A stretch of 60,944 nt of DNA. Origin: Lachnospiraceae bacterium. Lineage in GTDB: Bacteria > Bacillota > Clostridia > Lachnospirales > Lachnospiraceae. Below are positions 33,452 through 43,521 of the stretch, piece after piece (position 1 is the stretch's first letter; each line of letters opens with the position of its first letter). The notes under the pieces are model-generated. The model saw nothing but the letters and a program-made list of their open reading frames with translations. It was not told where the DNA came from and made no database searches. A program made the translations under genes and the position numbers. The stretch covers positions 1 through 60,944 of the forward strand of contig JAAWBG010000077.1 of NCBI GenBank assembly GCA_022792535.1, in the 5' to 3' direction.

Positions 33452-34768
33452 TTAAAAGAGAATTCTGATTTCTGTTCCCTTTCCCGGCTCACTTTCTAAC
33501 TCCATCTCTGCATGATACTGGGCCACAATATGTTTTACAATGGCAAGCCCTAACCCTGTTCCGCCGCTCTCTTTGGAACGTCCCTTATCTACCCGGTAAA
33601 ACCGCTCAAAAATCCGCTCTTGGTGTTCCTTTGGAATTCCAATTCCCGTATCTTTCACAATCAGCAGGGGCCTTCCCTGACGCTGGGCCACCGTGACTGC
33701 CACCATTCCGCCTCTGTTATTGTACCGCACTCCATTGCTGCAAAGATTATACAGCAATTCATCTATTAGATTCCGATTTGCAGATATCACGCAGGATTCT
33801 CCCCTCAAACACAGTTCTACCCCCTGCTTTGAAGCCTGCACTTCCATCATATCCAGACAATTCTGAGCAGCTTCGTACAAGTCCACCAGCTCTGTATCAA
33901 ACTCCTGTTCTCCGTCGTCCAGCTCTGACAGTTTCAAAATATCGTTGATCAACGTCAATAAACGGTCGGAACTGACGTGTATTTCCCTGGCAAAACGCTT
34001 TGCATCCTTTTCTCCTGCCATGCCATTTTCAATCAGCTCCGCGTAACCAGAAATGGCAGTCAAAGGCGTTTTCAATTCGTGAGATACGTTGGCCGTAAAC
34101 TCCTGACGCATTCTGGCATGATCCAGGATATTGATATGCTGTTCCCGGATGGTCTGAACAAAGGGCGCAATCTCTTCATAGATCTGATCCTGTCTGGCTT
34201 CGTCTGGATGAGCCGCCAGCTTTTCAATAGGCAGAAGCAATCGTCTGGTAAAATAATGAGACAGGATTCCGCAAAACAGCAGAATCACCAGAACCAGCAC
34301 CACCACCAATGCCACTGTATTTTCCATAATCTGAAAAATATTTTCAGAGTCTTTTCCCACACGCAGAATCTCTCCATTTTCCATGCGCTCTGCATAATAA
34401 AACGTATGGATAGAATTGGTGTTTGATCTTCGCACTGCGGCGCCTTTCCCATTTTTCAAGGCTTTCTGAATCTCCGGCCGGTCTCTGTGATTCTCCATCC
34501 CCTGCTGATCTGCGCTGCTGTCATATTCCACACTTCCATTGGCCTTGATCAACGTAATTCGAAGGCCGTCTTCCTCTAAATATGCCTTATTTTCCTCGGA
34601 TTCCCAGAACTTGGGATCTAATGCCTGTATTATATGAGTATAGGCTTTGATGTCATCATATACCTGATTTTTAAAAATATTATAAAATAATAACATGGAA
34701 GCTGTCACTGTAATGATCATGGCCAGAGCCAGCACCGTGATCAGCTGAATATTGATCTTTTTCTTCAT
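33452..34768 (-). CDS. PhoR-like sensor histidine kinase
   Basis: This 438-residue kinase has an N-terminal transmembrane helix, an extracellular domain of about 130 residues, a second helix (ALVVVLVLVILLFCGIL), HisKA with FTANVSHELKTPLTAISGYAE and a HATPase domain with NLCSNGVRYN, DTGIGIP and GTGLGLAIVKH. The start at 34768 has AGGTAAG upstream and lies 13 bp after the response-regulator stop. Its partner is the PhoB-like regulator. The preceding Na/Pi transporter suggests phosphate sensing. Confidence 0.9.
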   Translation of the reverse strand: MKKKINIQLITVLALAMIITVTASMLLFYNIFKNQVYDDIKAYTHIIQALDPKFWESEENKAYLEEDGLRITLIKANGSVEYDSSADQQGMENHRDRPEIQKALKNGKGAAVRRSNTNSIHTFYYAERMENGEILRVGKDSENIFQIMENTVALVVVLVLVILLFCGILSHYFTRRLLLPIEKLAAHPDEARQDQIYEEIAPFVQTIREQHINILDHARMRQEFTANVSHELKTPLTAISGYAELIENGMAGEKDAKRFAREIHVSSDRLLTLINDILKLSELDDGEQEFDTELVDLYEAAQNCLDMMEVQASKQGVELCLRGESCVISANRNLIDELLYNLCSNGVRYNNRGGMVAVTVAQRQGRPLLIVKDTGIGIPKEHQERIFERFYRVDKGRSKESGGTGLGLAIVKHIVAQYHAEMELESEPGKGTEIRILF

Positions 34769-34781
34769 AATCTTACCTGCA

Positions 34782-35462
34782 TCACCGCTCCAATACATAC
34801 CCTACATTTCTCACGGTTTTGATGGCGCTCCCGCCTTCCTTTAATTTCTGGCGCAGGGTCTTAATGTGCATATCCACCGTCCGGCTTTCTCCTTCATAAT
34901 CAAAGCCCCAGACCTGCTCCATAATCTTATCTCTGGACAGTACAATTCCCTGATTGATTAAAAGCATCCGCAGAAGTTCAAATTCCTTAAAGGTCAATTC
35001 GCAGGATTCTCCAGACACCGTCACACTGCGTTTGTCCGTATCCACTGTGATACAGCCATTGGTCAGCACCGCCGGTTCCTCTAAGTTTGTTGTCCGCCGC
35101 AGCAATGCTTTCACCCTGGAGATCAGTTCCATAATACCAAAAGGCTTGGTCATGTAATCATCCGCCCCTAGATCCAGCCCTTTCACCTTATCTAATTCCC
35201 TGGTCTTGGCTGTAACCATAATAATAGGAATTCTGGCTGTGGCTTTGCTGCGTCTTAATCTTGTTAAAATCTCCAGACCATCCTCTCCCGGCAGCATAAT
35301 ATCTAAAAGGATCAGGCCCGGCAATTTCTGCTCCAGGGCCTGATATAATTCTTTCCCATTTGTAAATTCCTGTACTTCAAATCCGCTGTTCTGCAATGCA
35401 TACCTCTGAATCTCCCGGATATTCACATCATCTTCCACAATATAGATCAATGGCACTGTCAT
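34782..35462 (-). CDS. PhoB/OmpR-type response regulator
   Basis: This 226-residue protein has a receiver domain with the phosphoacceptor Asp in LILLDIMLPGEDG and Lys in GADDYMTKPFG, and a C-terminal winged helix (GFDYEGESRTVDMHIKTLRQKL). Its start overlaps the Na/Pi transporter stop by 4 bp (ATGA). It probably binds the 11-bp-phased TTTACA repeats in front of the operon. Confidence 0.93.
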   Translation of the reverse strand: MTVPLIYIVEDDVNIREIQRYALQNSGFEVQEFTNGKELYQALEQKLPGLILLDIMLPGEDGLEILTRLRRSKATARIPIIMVTAKTRELDKVKGLDLGADDYMTKPFGIMELISRVKALLRRTTNLEEPAVLTNGCITVDTDKRSVTVSGESCELTFKEFELLRMLLINQGIVLSRDKIMEQVWGFDYEGESRTVDMHIKTLRQKLKEGGSAIKTVRNVGYVLER

Positions 35463-37252
35463 TCCTCCTCCGAACCTTTCTTGGAACTGAGCTGATATTG
35501 TTCCTGATATGCTTTCTGCATCTCTTCAAAACGCACCCGCGTCTCGCTGGAAAGCTGATTCACATAATCATGAGCTTCTACTGTATTATCTTCCATCTGG
35601 ATCATATAAACTGCCAGATTAGAACAATGATCTGCCACCCGCTCATAATTCACTGCAATATCCGATAACACCATTCCCAGGTCAATGGTACACTTTCCTT
35701 TTCGAAGTCGTTTGATATGGCGTTTTCTCACCTCTTTATTCAAGTCGTCAATCACCTCTTCCAAAGGCTCCACCGACAACGCAAGCTCCGTATCATGGGC
35801 GACAAAAGCCCGAATCGAACGATTTAAAATATCTTTTACTGCCGCTCCAAATACTTCCATCTCATATTTTGCCTTTTTGGAAAATTCCATCTCCCTTTTC
35901 TGCATGTCTCCGGCAATTTCCATTAGATTCAAGGCATGGTCTCCAATCCGCTCAAAATCATTGATACTATGCATCAGAACAGAAACGCTCTGTCCTTCCC
36001 TGGCAGTCAGATTTTGACTGTTCAGCTGAGTTAAATAGGCGCTGATCTTGTCCTCATATTTATCCAAAATATCTTCCTGCTTTTTTATCAGCTCCGCCTG
36101 TTTCTTGGAATACTGTTCAAACAAGCCCATTGCCTCTGTCATAATGCTCTCAGAGATCCCCGCCATTTTTTTCACCAGAGAAAGACACTGCTCGATGGCA
36201 AATCCAGGGGTAGCCAAAAAACGCAGATCCAAAATCTTAAATTCATCATTTTCACCAGAGGACTCCATCTCTTCCTGATCCATTGGTATGGTGAGATATG
36301 CCAGCTTCTCCAGTCCCTTGGTAAAGGGAAGCAGCACCAAGGTGGCAAAAATATTAAAAATACTGTGAATCGCTGCAATTCCCGCAGCTCCCACTGAGTC
36401 ATCTATAAAATCAAATTGAAAAATACCTTGAAGCAGACTGTAAGCGGCAAAAAATACCACAGATCCAATCACATTAAAGTAGAGATGTACAAAGGCTGTC
36501 CTTCTGGCGCCCTTGTTGGCCCCCACTGCAGACAACATTGCAGTGACGCAGGTTCCAATATTTTGACCCATAATAATAGGAATCACAGATCCATAAGTAA
36601 AGGCTCCAGTTACGGACAAAGCCTGCAGAATTCCCACAGAGGCAGAGGAACTTTGGATCACTGCAGTCAAAAGCGCCCCTACCAAAATCCCCAGCAGAGG
36701 ATTGCTGAATCTGGTCAAAATCCCCGTAAACTCCGGTACATCTGCCAATGGCTTTACCGCGTCGCTCATGGTTTCCATACCAAACATCAGTACTGCAAAT
36801 CCCAGCAAAATCTCAGAAGCGTCTTTTTTCCTGTCGCTTTTCGCTCCCAGCAGAAATATAATGCCAACCAAGGCAAGAATAGGGGAAAAGGAAGAAGGTT
36901 TTAACATGCGGATAAAGAAATTTCCGCTTTCGATTCCAGTCAAACTCAGCAGCCAGGAAGTAATAGTCGTTCCGATATTGGCTCCCATAATAATACCGAT
37001 GGCCTGAGATAATTTCATAATTCCAGAATTGACAAATCCCACCAGCATAACGGTAGTTGCGGAAGACGACTGTATCACCGCTGTCACACCGGCTCCTAAC
37101 AAAACTGCTTTCAAGGGGCTTGAAGTTAATTTCTCCAAAATACGTTCCAGCTTACCGCCGGATAACTTCTCCAGCCCGCCGCCCATCACATGCATTCCAT
37201 ACAAAAACAGAGCAAGTCCGCCAATCAATGACAGAAATCCAAAAATATCCAT
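35459..37252 (-). CDS. Na/Pi cotransporter family protein with PhoU domain
   Basis: This 597-residue protein has two Na/Pi-cotransporter repeats, each with a QSSSA motif (GVTAVIQSSSATTVMLVG; LTAVIQSSSASVGILQ), in the first approximately 310 residues with eight or more membrane segments. A cytoplasmic PhoU-like helical domain follows. It imports phosphate with sodium or controls phosphate export. The start at 37252 follows CCAGGAGG. It heads the transporter-regulator-kinase operon. Confidence 0.92.
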   Translation of the reverse strand: MDIFGFLSLIGGLALFLYGMHVMGGGLEKLSGGKLERILEKLTSSPLKAVLLGAGVTAVIQSSSATTVMLVGFVNSGIMKLSQAIGIIMGANIGTTITSWLLSLTGIESGNFFIRMLKPSSFSPILALVGIIFLLGAKSDRKKDASEILLGFAVLMFGMETMSDAVKPLADVPEFTGILTRFSNPLLGILVGALLTAVIQSSSASVGILQALSVTGAFTYGSVIPIIMGQNIGTCVTAMLSAVGANKGARRTAFVHLYFNVIGSVVFFAAYSLLQGIFQFDFIDDSVGAAGIAAIHSIFNIFATLVLLPFTKGLEKLAYLTIPMDQEEMESSGENDEFKILDLRFLATPGFAIEQCLSLVKKMAGISESIMTEAMGLFEQYSKKQAELIKKQEDILDKYEDKISAYLTQLNSQNLTAREGQSVSVLMHSINDFERIGDHALNLMEIAGDMQKREMEFSKKAKYEMEVFGAAVKDILNRSIRAFVAHDTELALSVEPLEEVIDDLNKEVRKRHIKRLRKGKCTIDLGMVLSDIAVNYERVADHCSNLAVYMIQMEDNTVEAHDYVNQLSSETRVRFEEMQKAYQEQYQLSSKKGSEEE

Positions 37253-37301
37253 TTCTAATCCTCCTGGGTCATTCATTTTCATCTTAGTGTAGGATTATTT
37301 T

Positions 37302-37350
37302 ATACGGTTTTTGTAAATGGAATACATAATCTGTGTAAAATCTGTGTAAA
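37302..37350 (-). promoter_or_regulatory. PHO-box-like repeats and -10 of the Na/Pi operon
   Basis: Minus strand: TTTACACAGAT is repeated directly (37340-37350, 37329-37339), a degenerate 11-mer follows, then TTTACAAAAAC (TTTACA at 37312-37317). The TTTACA words are thus in 11-bp phase. A -10 TATAAA (37298-37303) lies 8 bp further on and no -35 is seen. This is the layout of PhoP/PhoB-activated promoters. Confidence 0.6.
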
Positions 37351-37359
37351 ATAAAGTTT

Positions 37360-38481
37360 TTATTCTTTTCGTTTTCCGCTTTCCCTCTGATTCACCCACT
37401 CCCGGAACAGGGTATAGAGCACAGACATCAGCGGAATAAAAATCAGCATTCCGGCGATTCCCATCAACTTTCCGCCCACTGTCACTGCAAACAAAACCCA
37501 GATCGAAGGCAGTCCCACGGAATTCCCCACCACATGAGGATAGATCAGATTTCCTTCAATCTGCTGCAATACCAAAAACAAAATCACAAAAAACACTGCC
37601 TGCATGGGGTTGACCATCAGAATCAAAAAAGCCCCGATAAAACATCCAATAAAAGCTCCCACCAAAGGAATCAGCGCGGTAAATGAAATCAACACTCCCA
37701 CCAGCAATGCATAGGGCATACGGAAAATCGTCATGCTGATTACAAACATCATCCCCAAAATTAATGCCTCCAGACACTGTCCCGTAATAAATTTTGAGAA
37801 AGTTCGATGAGATAAAGCGCAGACATAACAGATTTTTTCCACTGCTTTCTCCGGCAGAAAGGCATGAATCACTTTGGCACACTGTCTGCCTAAGGTTTCC
37901 TTCTGAATCAAAATATACAGGGAAAAAACAAAAGCAATAAAAAATGTCACCACGCCATTAATCACGATCATCGTAGCAGACATGGTATAGGAAACCACGC
38001 TGCCCGCGCCGCTTAAAGCAAAATCCTTTACTCCATCCAGCCAGCCTTTCCAGTCAAATTCCAGAGATTCAATATAGGCTTCAATCACATCCCAGTCCTT
38101 GAATAGCTCCTCCAGCCACTTCTGAGCCTCCGGCAGAAAAGTTGCCATTCCAGCGCTGATACTGTCAAAGGTTTTGCCAAGCTGGGGAATCACTACCACA
38201 ATCACAATGGCAATCAGGGCAAAGACGCATAAAATAGACAGCACCAGACTGACCGGCCTCGCCAGTTTTCCATTTCTCGGAAACAACTTCTTCTCAATGG
38301 CGGTCATAGGAAGATTTAAAATAAAGGCAATAGCGCCGCCCAATACAAAAGGAAATAAAATTCCCCACAAAAAAGCCAGATAAGATTTTACCGTACCCAT
38401 ATTTAACAGCAGCGCCAGTAATACCAGCGTAAATGTAATAATTCCCAGTATTTTCTTTATATTATTTTTGTTTAGATCCAT
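37360..38481 (-). CDS. AI-2E family transporter (PerM-like permease)
   Basis: This 373-residue protein has about eight transmembrane helices, a long soluble loop after helix 3 and the family C-terminal part EGNLIYPHVVGNSVGLPSIWVLFAV. The family includes AI-2 exporters and Na+/H+ antiporters, so the substrate is uncertain. It is a single gene. Confidence 0.87.
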   Translation of the reverse strand: MDLNKNNIKKILGIITFTLVLLALLLNMGTVKSYLAFLWGILFPFVLGGAIAFILNLPMTAIEKKLFPRNGKLARPVSLVLSILCVFALIAIVIVVVIPQLGKTFDSISAGMATFLPEAQKWLEELFKDWDVIEAYIESLEFDWKGWLDGVKDFALSGAGSVVSYTMSATMIVINGVVTFFIAFVFSLYILIQKETLGRQCAKVIHAFLPEKAVEKICYVCALSHRTFSKFITGQCLEALILGMMFVISMTIFRMPYALLVGVLISFTALIPLVGAFIGCFIGAFLILMVNPMQAVFFVILFLVLQQIEGNLIYPHVVGNSVGLPSIWVLFAVTVGGKLMGIAGMLIFIPLMSVLYTLFREWVNQRESGKRKE

Positions 38482-38606
38482 AATTTCCCTCTTTTCTGTG
38501 TAATCTCTATATTGATACTTTATTCGTTCTCCCCTGTCTGCCCTCTGTACTTAGGCACAGTCTAACATTTTCAAAACTCTTTTTCAACAGAATTTCTCTT
38601 TTCTTC

Positions 38607-38635
38607 TTGACAAATCCCCTTTCCCCGCCTATAAT
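38607..38635 (+). promoter_or_regulatory. Promoter of the T-box/tyrS transcript
   Basis: Perfect consensus TTGACA (38607-38612) and TATAAT (38630-38635) have a 17-bp spacer, immediately upstream of the T-box leader. Confidence 0.85.
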
Positions 38636-38644
38636 TGACACAAA

Positions 38645-38973
38645 TTAAAATTCATTTATTTTCAAAGGCTGTGACGGGAACAAGTAACAGGAAGGGAATC
38701 CTACAGAGAGCTGCCGGAAGCTGAGAGGCGCAGAGAGAACTTTATGTGAATACATCCCCAAGCTGCACACCGAACAGGAGAGATCCGATTTCTGGAATCT
38801 AAGACAATATTCAGAGATTCGATCCTATCGTCAGTAGGCTGTGACGGAATGGCATCCGTTATTCTGCCAAAGTGCTGATTGGCACTTGCTGAGGCAGACT
38901 GTGCGAACAGCCTGCGAATAAAGGTGGTAACACGGGTTGATAACCTCGTCCTTTTTATAAGGGCGGGGTTTTT
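38645..38973 (+). promoter_or_regulatory. T-box riboswitch (tyrosine)
   Basis: The leader carries the conserved T-box AAAGGTGGTAACACGG (38920-38935) that binds the tRNA acceptor end. The specifier region GAATACATCC contains TAC (38751-38753), a Tyr codon that matches the downstream gene. A terminator follows: CCTCGTCCTT (38944-38953) pairs with AAGGGCGGGG (38959-38968), then TTTTT. Uncharged tRNA-Tyr should favour read-through into tyrS. Confidence 0.9.
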
Positions 38974-39067
38974 CTATGAAATTTTATTTAGATAATTGCG
39001 AAATTCAATCATTGTACATGAAATTTTGATCATCTGATAGTTTCGCAATTACCTATGAAATTCTATT
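38974..39067. repeat. Palindromic insert between the T-box terminator and tyrS
   Basis: TAATTGCGAAA (38993-39003) and TTTCGCAATTA (39041-39051) form a perfect 11-bp dyad. It is flanked by direct copies of CTATGAAATTYTATT (38974-38988 and 39053-39067, one difference). The layout looks like an inserted palindromic element with duplicated flanks, but the flank length is unusual. Confidence 0.45.
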
Positions 39068-39086
39068 ATATGCAAGGAGGAAAATT

Positions 39087-40307
39087 ATGACAGTATATGA
39101 TGAACTGGTTGCCAGAGGCTTGATTGCCCAGGTGACAGATGAAGATGAAATCAAGGAACTTGTAAACACAGGAAAGGCTGTTTTCTACATTGGCTTCGAC
39201 CCCACTGCCGACAGCCTTCACGTAGGACATTTCATGGCATTATGTCTGATGAAGCGTCTCCAGATGGCTGGCAACAAACCTATTGCCCTGATCGGCGGCG
39301 GCACCGCCATGATCGGAGACCCTTCTGGGCGCAGCGATATGCGCCAGATGATGACGCCGGAAACCATTCAGCATAATTGCGATTGTTTCAAGAAACAGAT
39401 GAGCAAATTTATTGACTTTTCCGAGGGAAAGGCTATGATGGTCAATAACGCCGACTGGCTGATGGACTTAAACTACATTGATGTACTCCGTGAAGTGGGA
39501 GCGCATTTCTCCGTGAACCGTATGCTGACTGCAGAGTGCTATAAACAGCGTATGGAAAAAGGCTTAAGTTTCTTAGAATTTAATTACATGATCATGCAGA
39601 GCTATGATTTCTATGCTTTGTTCCAGAAATATGGCTGCAATATGCAGTTTGGCGGAGACGATCAGTGGAGCAACATGTTAGGAGGAACCGAACTGATCCG
39701 CCGAAAATTGGGAAAAGACGCTTATGCTATGACTATCACCCTGCTCTTGAATTCAGAAGGAAAGAAAATGGGAAAGACTCAGTCCGGCGCCGTATGGCTT
39801 GATCCTGCCAAAACTTCTCCCTTTGACTTCTATCAATACTGGAGAAACGTGGCGGACGCAGACGTATTAAAATGCATCCGCATGCTGACCTTCCTTCCTC
39901 TGGAAGAAATTGACAAAATGGATCAATGGGAAGGCGCTCAGTTAAATGCAGCAAAAGAAATCCTGGCCTTTGAACTGACAAAGATGGTCCATGGAGAAGA
40001 AGAGGCACAGAAAGCCCAGACTGCTGCAAAGGCTTTGTTTTCCAGCGGAAATGCCGCCGATATGCCTTCCGTCACTTTACAGGCAGAAGACTTTACAGAT
40101 GGAAAAATTGATATCTTAGGACTTCTGGTCAAATCCTCTCTGGCTTCTTCCCGTTCTGAAGCCCGCCGGGCAGTGGAACAGGGAGGCGTCTCTGTAGACG
40201 GAGAAAAGGTAGCCGATATCAAAACCTTCTATGAACCAGATGATTTTTCCCAAGGCGTAGTATTGAAAAAGGGCAAGAAAAATTTCCGAAAAATTTTAAA
40301 AGGTTAA
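39087..40307 (+). CDS. tyrS: Tyrosyl-tRNA synthetase
   Basis: This 406-residue class I synthetase has the HIGH-type motif HVGH in [14 protein letters not shown], the Tyr-pocket segment [15 protein letters not shown], the KMSKS variant KMGKT and a C-terminal S4 RNA-binding domain ([18 protein letters not shown]). It charges tRNA-Tyr. The upstream T-box with a Tyr specifier agrees with this. AAGGAGG precedes the start. Confidence 0.97.
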   Translation: MTVYDELVARGLIAQVTDEDEIKELVNTGKAVFYIGFDPTADSLHVGHFMALCLMKRLQMAGNKPIALIGGGTAMIGDPSGRSDMRQMMTPETIQHNCDCFKKQMSKFIDFSEGKAMMVNNADWLMDLNYIDVLREVGAHFSVNRMLTAECYKQRMEKGLSFLEFNYMIMQSYDFYALFQKYGCNMQFGGDDQWSNMLGGTELIRRKLGKDAYAMTITLLLNSEGKKMGKTQSGAVWLDPAKTSPFDFYQYWRNVADADVLKCIRMLTFLPLEEIDKMDQWEGAQLNAAKEILAFELTKMVHGEEEAQKAQTAAKALFSSGNAADMPSVTLQAEDFTDGKIDILGLLVKSSLASSRSEARRAVEQGGVSVDGEKVADIKTFYEPDDFSQGVVLKKGKKNFRKILKG

Positions 40308-40362
40308 AAATCCTATCTTGTAAAATTCATAGATACCATAAAAACTCTATGTTTTCCTATCA

Positions 40363-40466
40363 TTAAGGGTTGCCGCAAAATTGCAGATTCCCACAAAATA
40401 ATGCACAGACATAGGTGCTGTTTCAGCATATTTTGCAGAATTACTGTATTTTGCAGCAACCCCTTA
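40363..40466. repeat. Imperfect palindrome of about 100 bp, family III
   Basis: The left arm begins TTAAGGGTTGCCGCAAAAT and the right arm is its imperfect complement. It lies between the convergent tyrS and DegV genes and probably terminates both. The arms resemble those at 50829 and 56530 (shared pattern TTGYWGCARAAT...ATTCT). Confidence 0.6.
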
Positions 40467-40493
40467 AATTTCGTCTTTTAATCTTCTGCATCT

Positions 40494-41354
40494 CTACTTT
40501 TGCAGAAACAACACTCCAAAGGCGCCAGAACCACAATTGCAGGAAATGGTTGCCGACGCTTTATTTACAATCACAGTTTTCCATGGCACCCGCCGCTCAA
40601 TCTCTTTTTTCAAAAACTGTTGAAATTCGTAGGAGCATCCCGCCGTAATCAAAAATACCACATCTGGAACAATCTCTTTTTTCCGTTTCAGCACCCAATG
40701 AAGATATCCCTTTGCAAATTGTCTTCGGCTTCCAATGCAGACGCCGGCAGGCTTCATATGACTTCCTGACAATTTTAAAATTGGATGAAGGGAAAAAAGA
40801 TTGCAGATTGCAGCTATATTTTTGCCGATTTTTCCATTACGGTACAGACATTCTGTGGAATTCACAATAAAGCTGGTGGATACTTTCTCTCGAATATAGG
40901 CCAGCTCTTCTAAAATCACCTCGCAGGGCGCTCCTCGCTTCGCCATATCTGCCGCTGTCAGCACCATAATCCCCATTCCTCCAGATAAATGGCCGGAATC
41001 TACCACATACACCTGCTCCAACTCCCATGAAGCCTCTGTGGCAGTCTGAAAAGCATCGCTTACATACTTTGCCATACAGATATGAAGAATCGGACCTGCA
41101 TGTTCTTTTCTTATTCTCCTAAAAAATTCTTGATACTCTTCTACCGAGGCACAACTGCTGTATGCCTTTTTTCCATCCTTTTCAATATATTCGATTAAAT
41201 CGTCTGATGTCATCTCTTTGGTATCCTGAAATCTGGCTTCCTCTGTCTGAACATAATAATGCATAATCGGTATCTTATATCGTTCTCTTAATTCCTTGGT
41301 CAGATCACACACGCAATCTGTAGAAACCAGCACCATGTCTCCCGCCATTTTCAT
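40494..41354 (-). CDS. DegV family fatty-acid-binding protein
   Basis: This 286-residue DegV/FakB-type protein has an N-terminal STDCVCDL, the segment SCASVEEYQEFF, the family signature VVDSGHLSGGMG near residue 120, and a C-terminal SCNCGSGAFGVLF. Such proteins hold a fatty acid for phosphorylation by FakA or act as lipid carriers. It is monocistronic and convergent with tyrS. Confidence 0.87.
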   Translation of the reverse strand: MKMAGDMVLVSTDCVCDLTKELRERYKIPIMHYYVQTEEARFQDTKEMTSDDLIEYIEKDGKKAYSSCASVEEYQEFFRRIRKEHAGPILHICMAKYVSDAFQTATEASWELEQVYVVDSGHLSGGMGIMVLTAADMAKRGAPCEVILEELAYIREKVSTSFIVNSTECLYRNGKIGKNIAAICNLFSLHPILKLSGSHMKPAGVCIGSRRQFAKGYLHWVLKRKKEIVPDVVFLITAGCSYEFQQFLKKEIERRVPWKTVIVNKASATISCNCGSGAFGVLFLQK

Positions 41355-41394
41355 TCCATCTTCCTTTCATCAAATACTTCCTCATTCCATGCTG

Positions 41395-43509
41395 TCACTT
41401 ATCCATATGCTCAATCAGTTCTTTCGGCAGCCAGCGCCGCAGCGTCCGTTCCATAGCGTTCATTTCAATGGGCTTTGTCACAAAATCCTGGAATCCCTCT
41501 GATAAAAACATTTCTCTTGCACCGCTGACTGCATTTGCAGTGAGGGCCACAATGGGAACTTCTTTAAAGTATTCTCCCTCTAACTCCCGAATCGCATGAA
41601 GAGTCTCCACACCGTCCATGCCAGGCATCATGTGATCCATAAAAATCAGATGATATTTTTTGCTTCTAACTAATTCAACCGCCTGATGGCCGTTTTCCGC
41701 TGTCATAATAGTCATATGATAAGGCTTCAAAAGTCCTAACGCCACTTTCAGATTCATAGCGTTGTCATCCACCACAAGGATCTCCGCTTTAGATGCAGTG
41801 AAACGTTTCCGCTCCATTGATTTTTTCCCAGGATCAAAAGAAATCTTTTCCCCATTGATCACATTTCCAACAGACAACACGTAAAAAGGCTTGTACACAT
41901 TTCTCATATGTTCCGGTACCGCAACATGATTCTGACGATCCTGTATCAAAGTCACCGGCATTTGTTCAGAAAGTTGGTCAAAATACATTCTGTCTTCTAG
42001 ATATTCTTCCCTGGCAATAAAAAGGTGAGAATAAGATTTTCCAGAAGATAATTCTTTTTTCATGTCCTCAAAGGACTGGCAGATACAGTAAGGAATTCCA
42101 AAATTTTCTCCAATATGCCTCATAAGATTATAATAGCTTTCTGGCACAAAGGGATGGGCATGTTTAGGAAAATGCACATAACACAAAAGACGGAGATCTT
42201 TTTTCTTTTCCACACAGATAATGGGATGTTCCGATTCCACCTTCTGAGGAATCACCACAGTAAATTCCGTTCCCTTCCCATATTCGCTTTCCACATGAAG
42301 GACGCCGCCCATCTTTTTTGCAAGTTTTTTGGAAATGGCAAGTCCAAGTCCGGTTCCTTCGATAGCCCGGTTTTTCTTGGTATCCACCTGACTGAAACTG
42401 TTGAAAATCTTATCCAGATTCTTTTTCTTAATCCCAATTCCGCTGTCTCGAATCGTTAAAATCAGATTTACGCCATAGCTCTCCGGCCTGGCTGAAATAG
42501 AAAACAGCACGCCGCCCTTCTGAGTGAATTTGATGGCATTTGTCAAAAGATTCACAATAATTTGGCGGATACGAATCTCGTCTCCATATAATTTCTCCGG
42601 GACATTAGGATCACAGTCCACCATAATCTCAATATTTTTATCTCCCTTTCGGGCCATAGCCATATTGATAATATCATTCAGCATAGAGGCAACTTGATAA
42701 GGCTCGCAGACCAAATCCATTTTTCCCGATTCTATCTTAGAAAAATCCAAAAGATCATTGATAATTCCCAGCAGATTCCGGCCGGAGAGATGAATATTAT
42801 TACAATTATCTCTTACATCCTCTGATAAATCATTTTCATTCAGCACCAATTCACACATACCCATAATCGCGTTCATAGGCGTACGAATCTCATGGCTCAT
42901 ATTGGCCAAAAAATCACTTTTGGCCTGATTTGCCTCCTCTGCCTTTTCCAGCAGTTCTTTCTGCTGATGTTTGTAACACCAGATTCGGTACTGGATAATA
43001 ATACACATGACTGTCTCTGCAAAATACACAATGGGAAATCTTGCCAGATACGTAGAACTATAAGAAAATCCCAGACGGTGAAGAGGAGTCCACATATACA
43101 AGGCGGTAGCCGTTCCCAGACATAAACTAAAAATTCCTCCATAATACAAGCTCATAAAATACATTCCGGCCGGAGGCACCAGGAACATCCACACAATACT
43201 AAAGCCATTTTCTCCGCCGCTTACCAAGAAATAAAGCATCAAAAAACCCAGAACCGCCGCAATACTCCAAATAACAAATCTCACCCTTTCCTGCACACGG
43301 AAAATAAATTTATTTCCCAGCATCAGGACGCCGATCCCTCCTGTAATCCCTGCCATCACCCAAGACTGAGCCGCAAGATTCAGAAAACACATAATAAACC
43401 CTACCACAGCAAAACAAGTACAAAAGTTCAGAAGGGCAATTTTATCTAGATTCTGGGCGTCTTTTCTCAGCATTTGGATCAGATTTTTCTGTTTCTTAAT
43501 ACTTTCCAT
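41395..43509 (-). CDS. Hybrid sensor histidine kinase / response regulator
   Basis: This 704-residue protein has six N-terminal membrane helices within residues 20-175, an intact HisKA box FLANMSHEIRTPMNAIMG near residue 202, and a HATPase with NLLTNAIKFT, DSGIGI and GTGLGLAISKK. A degenerate receiver-like region (about 430-555) is followed by a true receiver with Asp in LIFMDHMMPGMDG. It has no HPt domain; one occurs in the upstream partner at 44602. It is the third gene of a signalling operon, 12 bp after the HD-GYP gene. Confidence 0.9.
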   Translation of the reverse strand: MESIKKQKNLIQMLRKDAQNLDKIALLNFCTCFAVVGFIMCFLNLAAQSWVMAGITGGIGVLMLGNKFIFRVQERVRFVIWSIAAVLGFLMLYFLVSGGENGFSIVWMFLVPPAGMYFMSLYYGGIFSLCLGTATALYMWTPLHRLGFSYSSTYLARFPIVYFAETVMCIIIQYRIWCYKHQQKELLEKAEEANQAKSDFLANMSHEIRTPMNAIMGMCELVLNENDLSEDVRDNCNNIHLSGRNLLGIINDLLDFSKIESGKMDLVCEPYQVASMLNDIINMAMARKGDKNIEIMVDCDPNVPEKLYGDEIRIRQIIVNLLTNAIKFTQKGGVLFSISARPESYGVNLILTIRDSGIGIKKKNLDKIFNSFSQVDTKKNRAIEGTGLGLAISKKLAKKMGGVLHVESEYGKGTEFTVVIPQKVESEHPIICVEKKKDLRLLCYVHFPKHAHPFVPESYYNLMRHIGENFGIPYCICQSFEDMKKELSSGKSYSHLFIAREEYLEDRMYFDQLSEQMPVTLIQDRQNHVAVPEHMRNVYKPFYVLSVGNVINGEKISFDPGKKSMERKRFTASKAEILVVDDNAMNLKVALGLLKPYHMTIMTAENGHQAVELVRSKKYHLIFMDHMMPGMDGVETLHAIRELEGEYFKEVPIVALTANAVSGAREMFLSEGFQDFVTKPIEMNAMERTLRRWLPKELIEHMDK

Positions 43510-43521
43510 GCTTCCTCCCTG

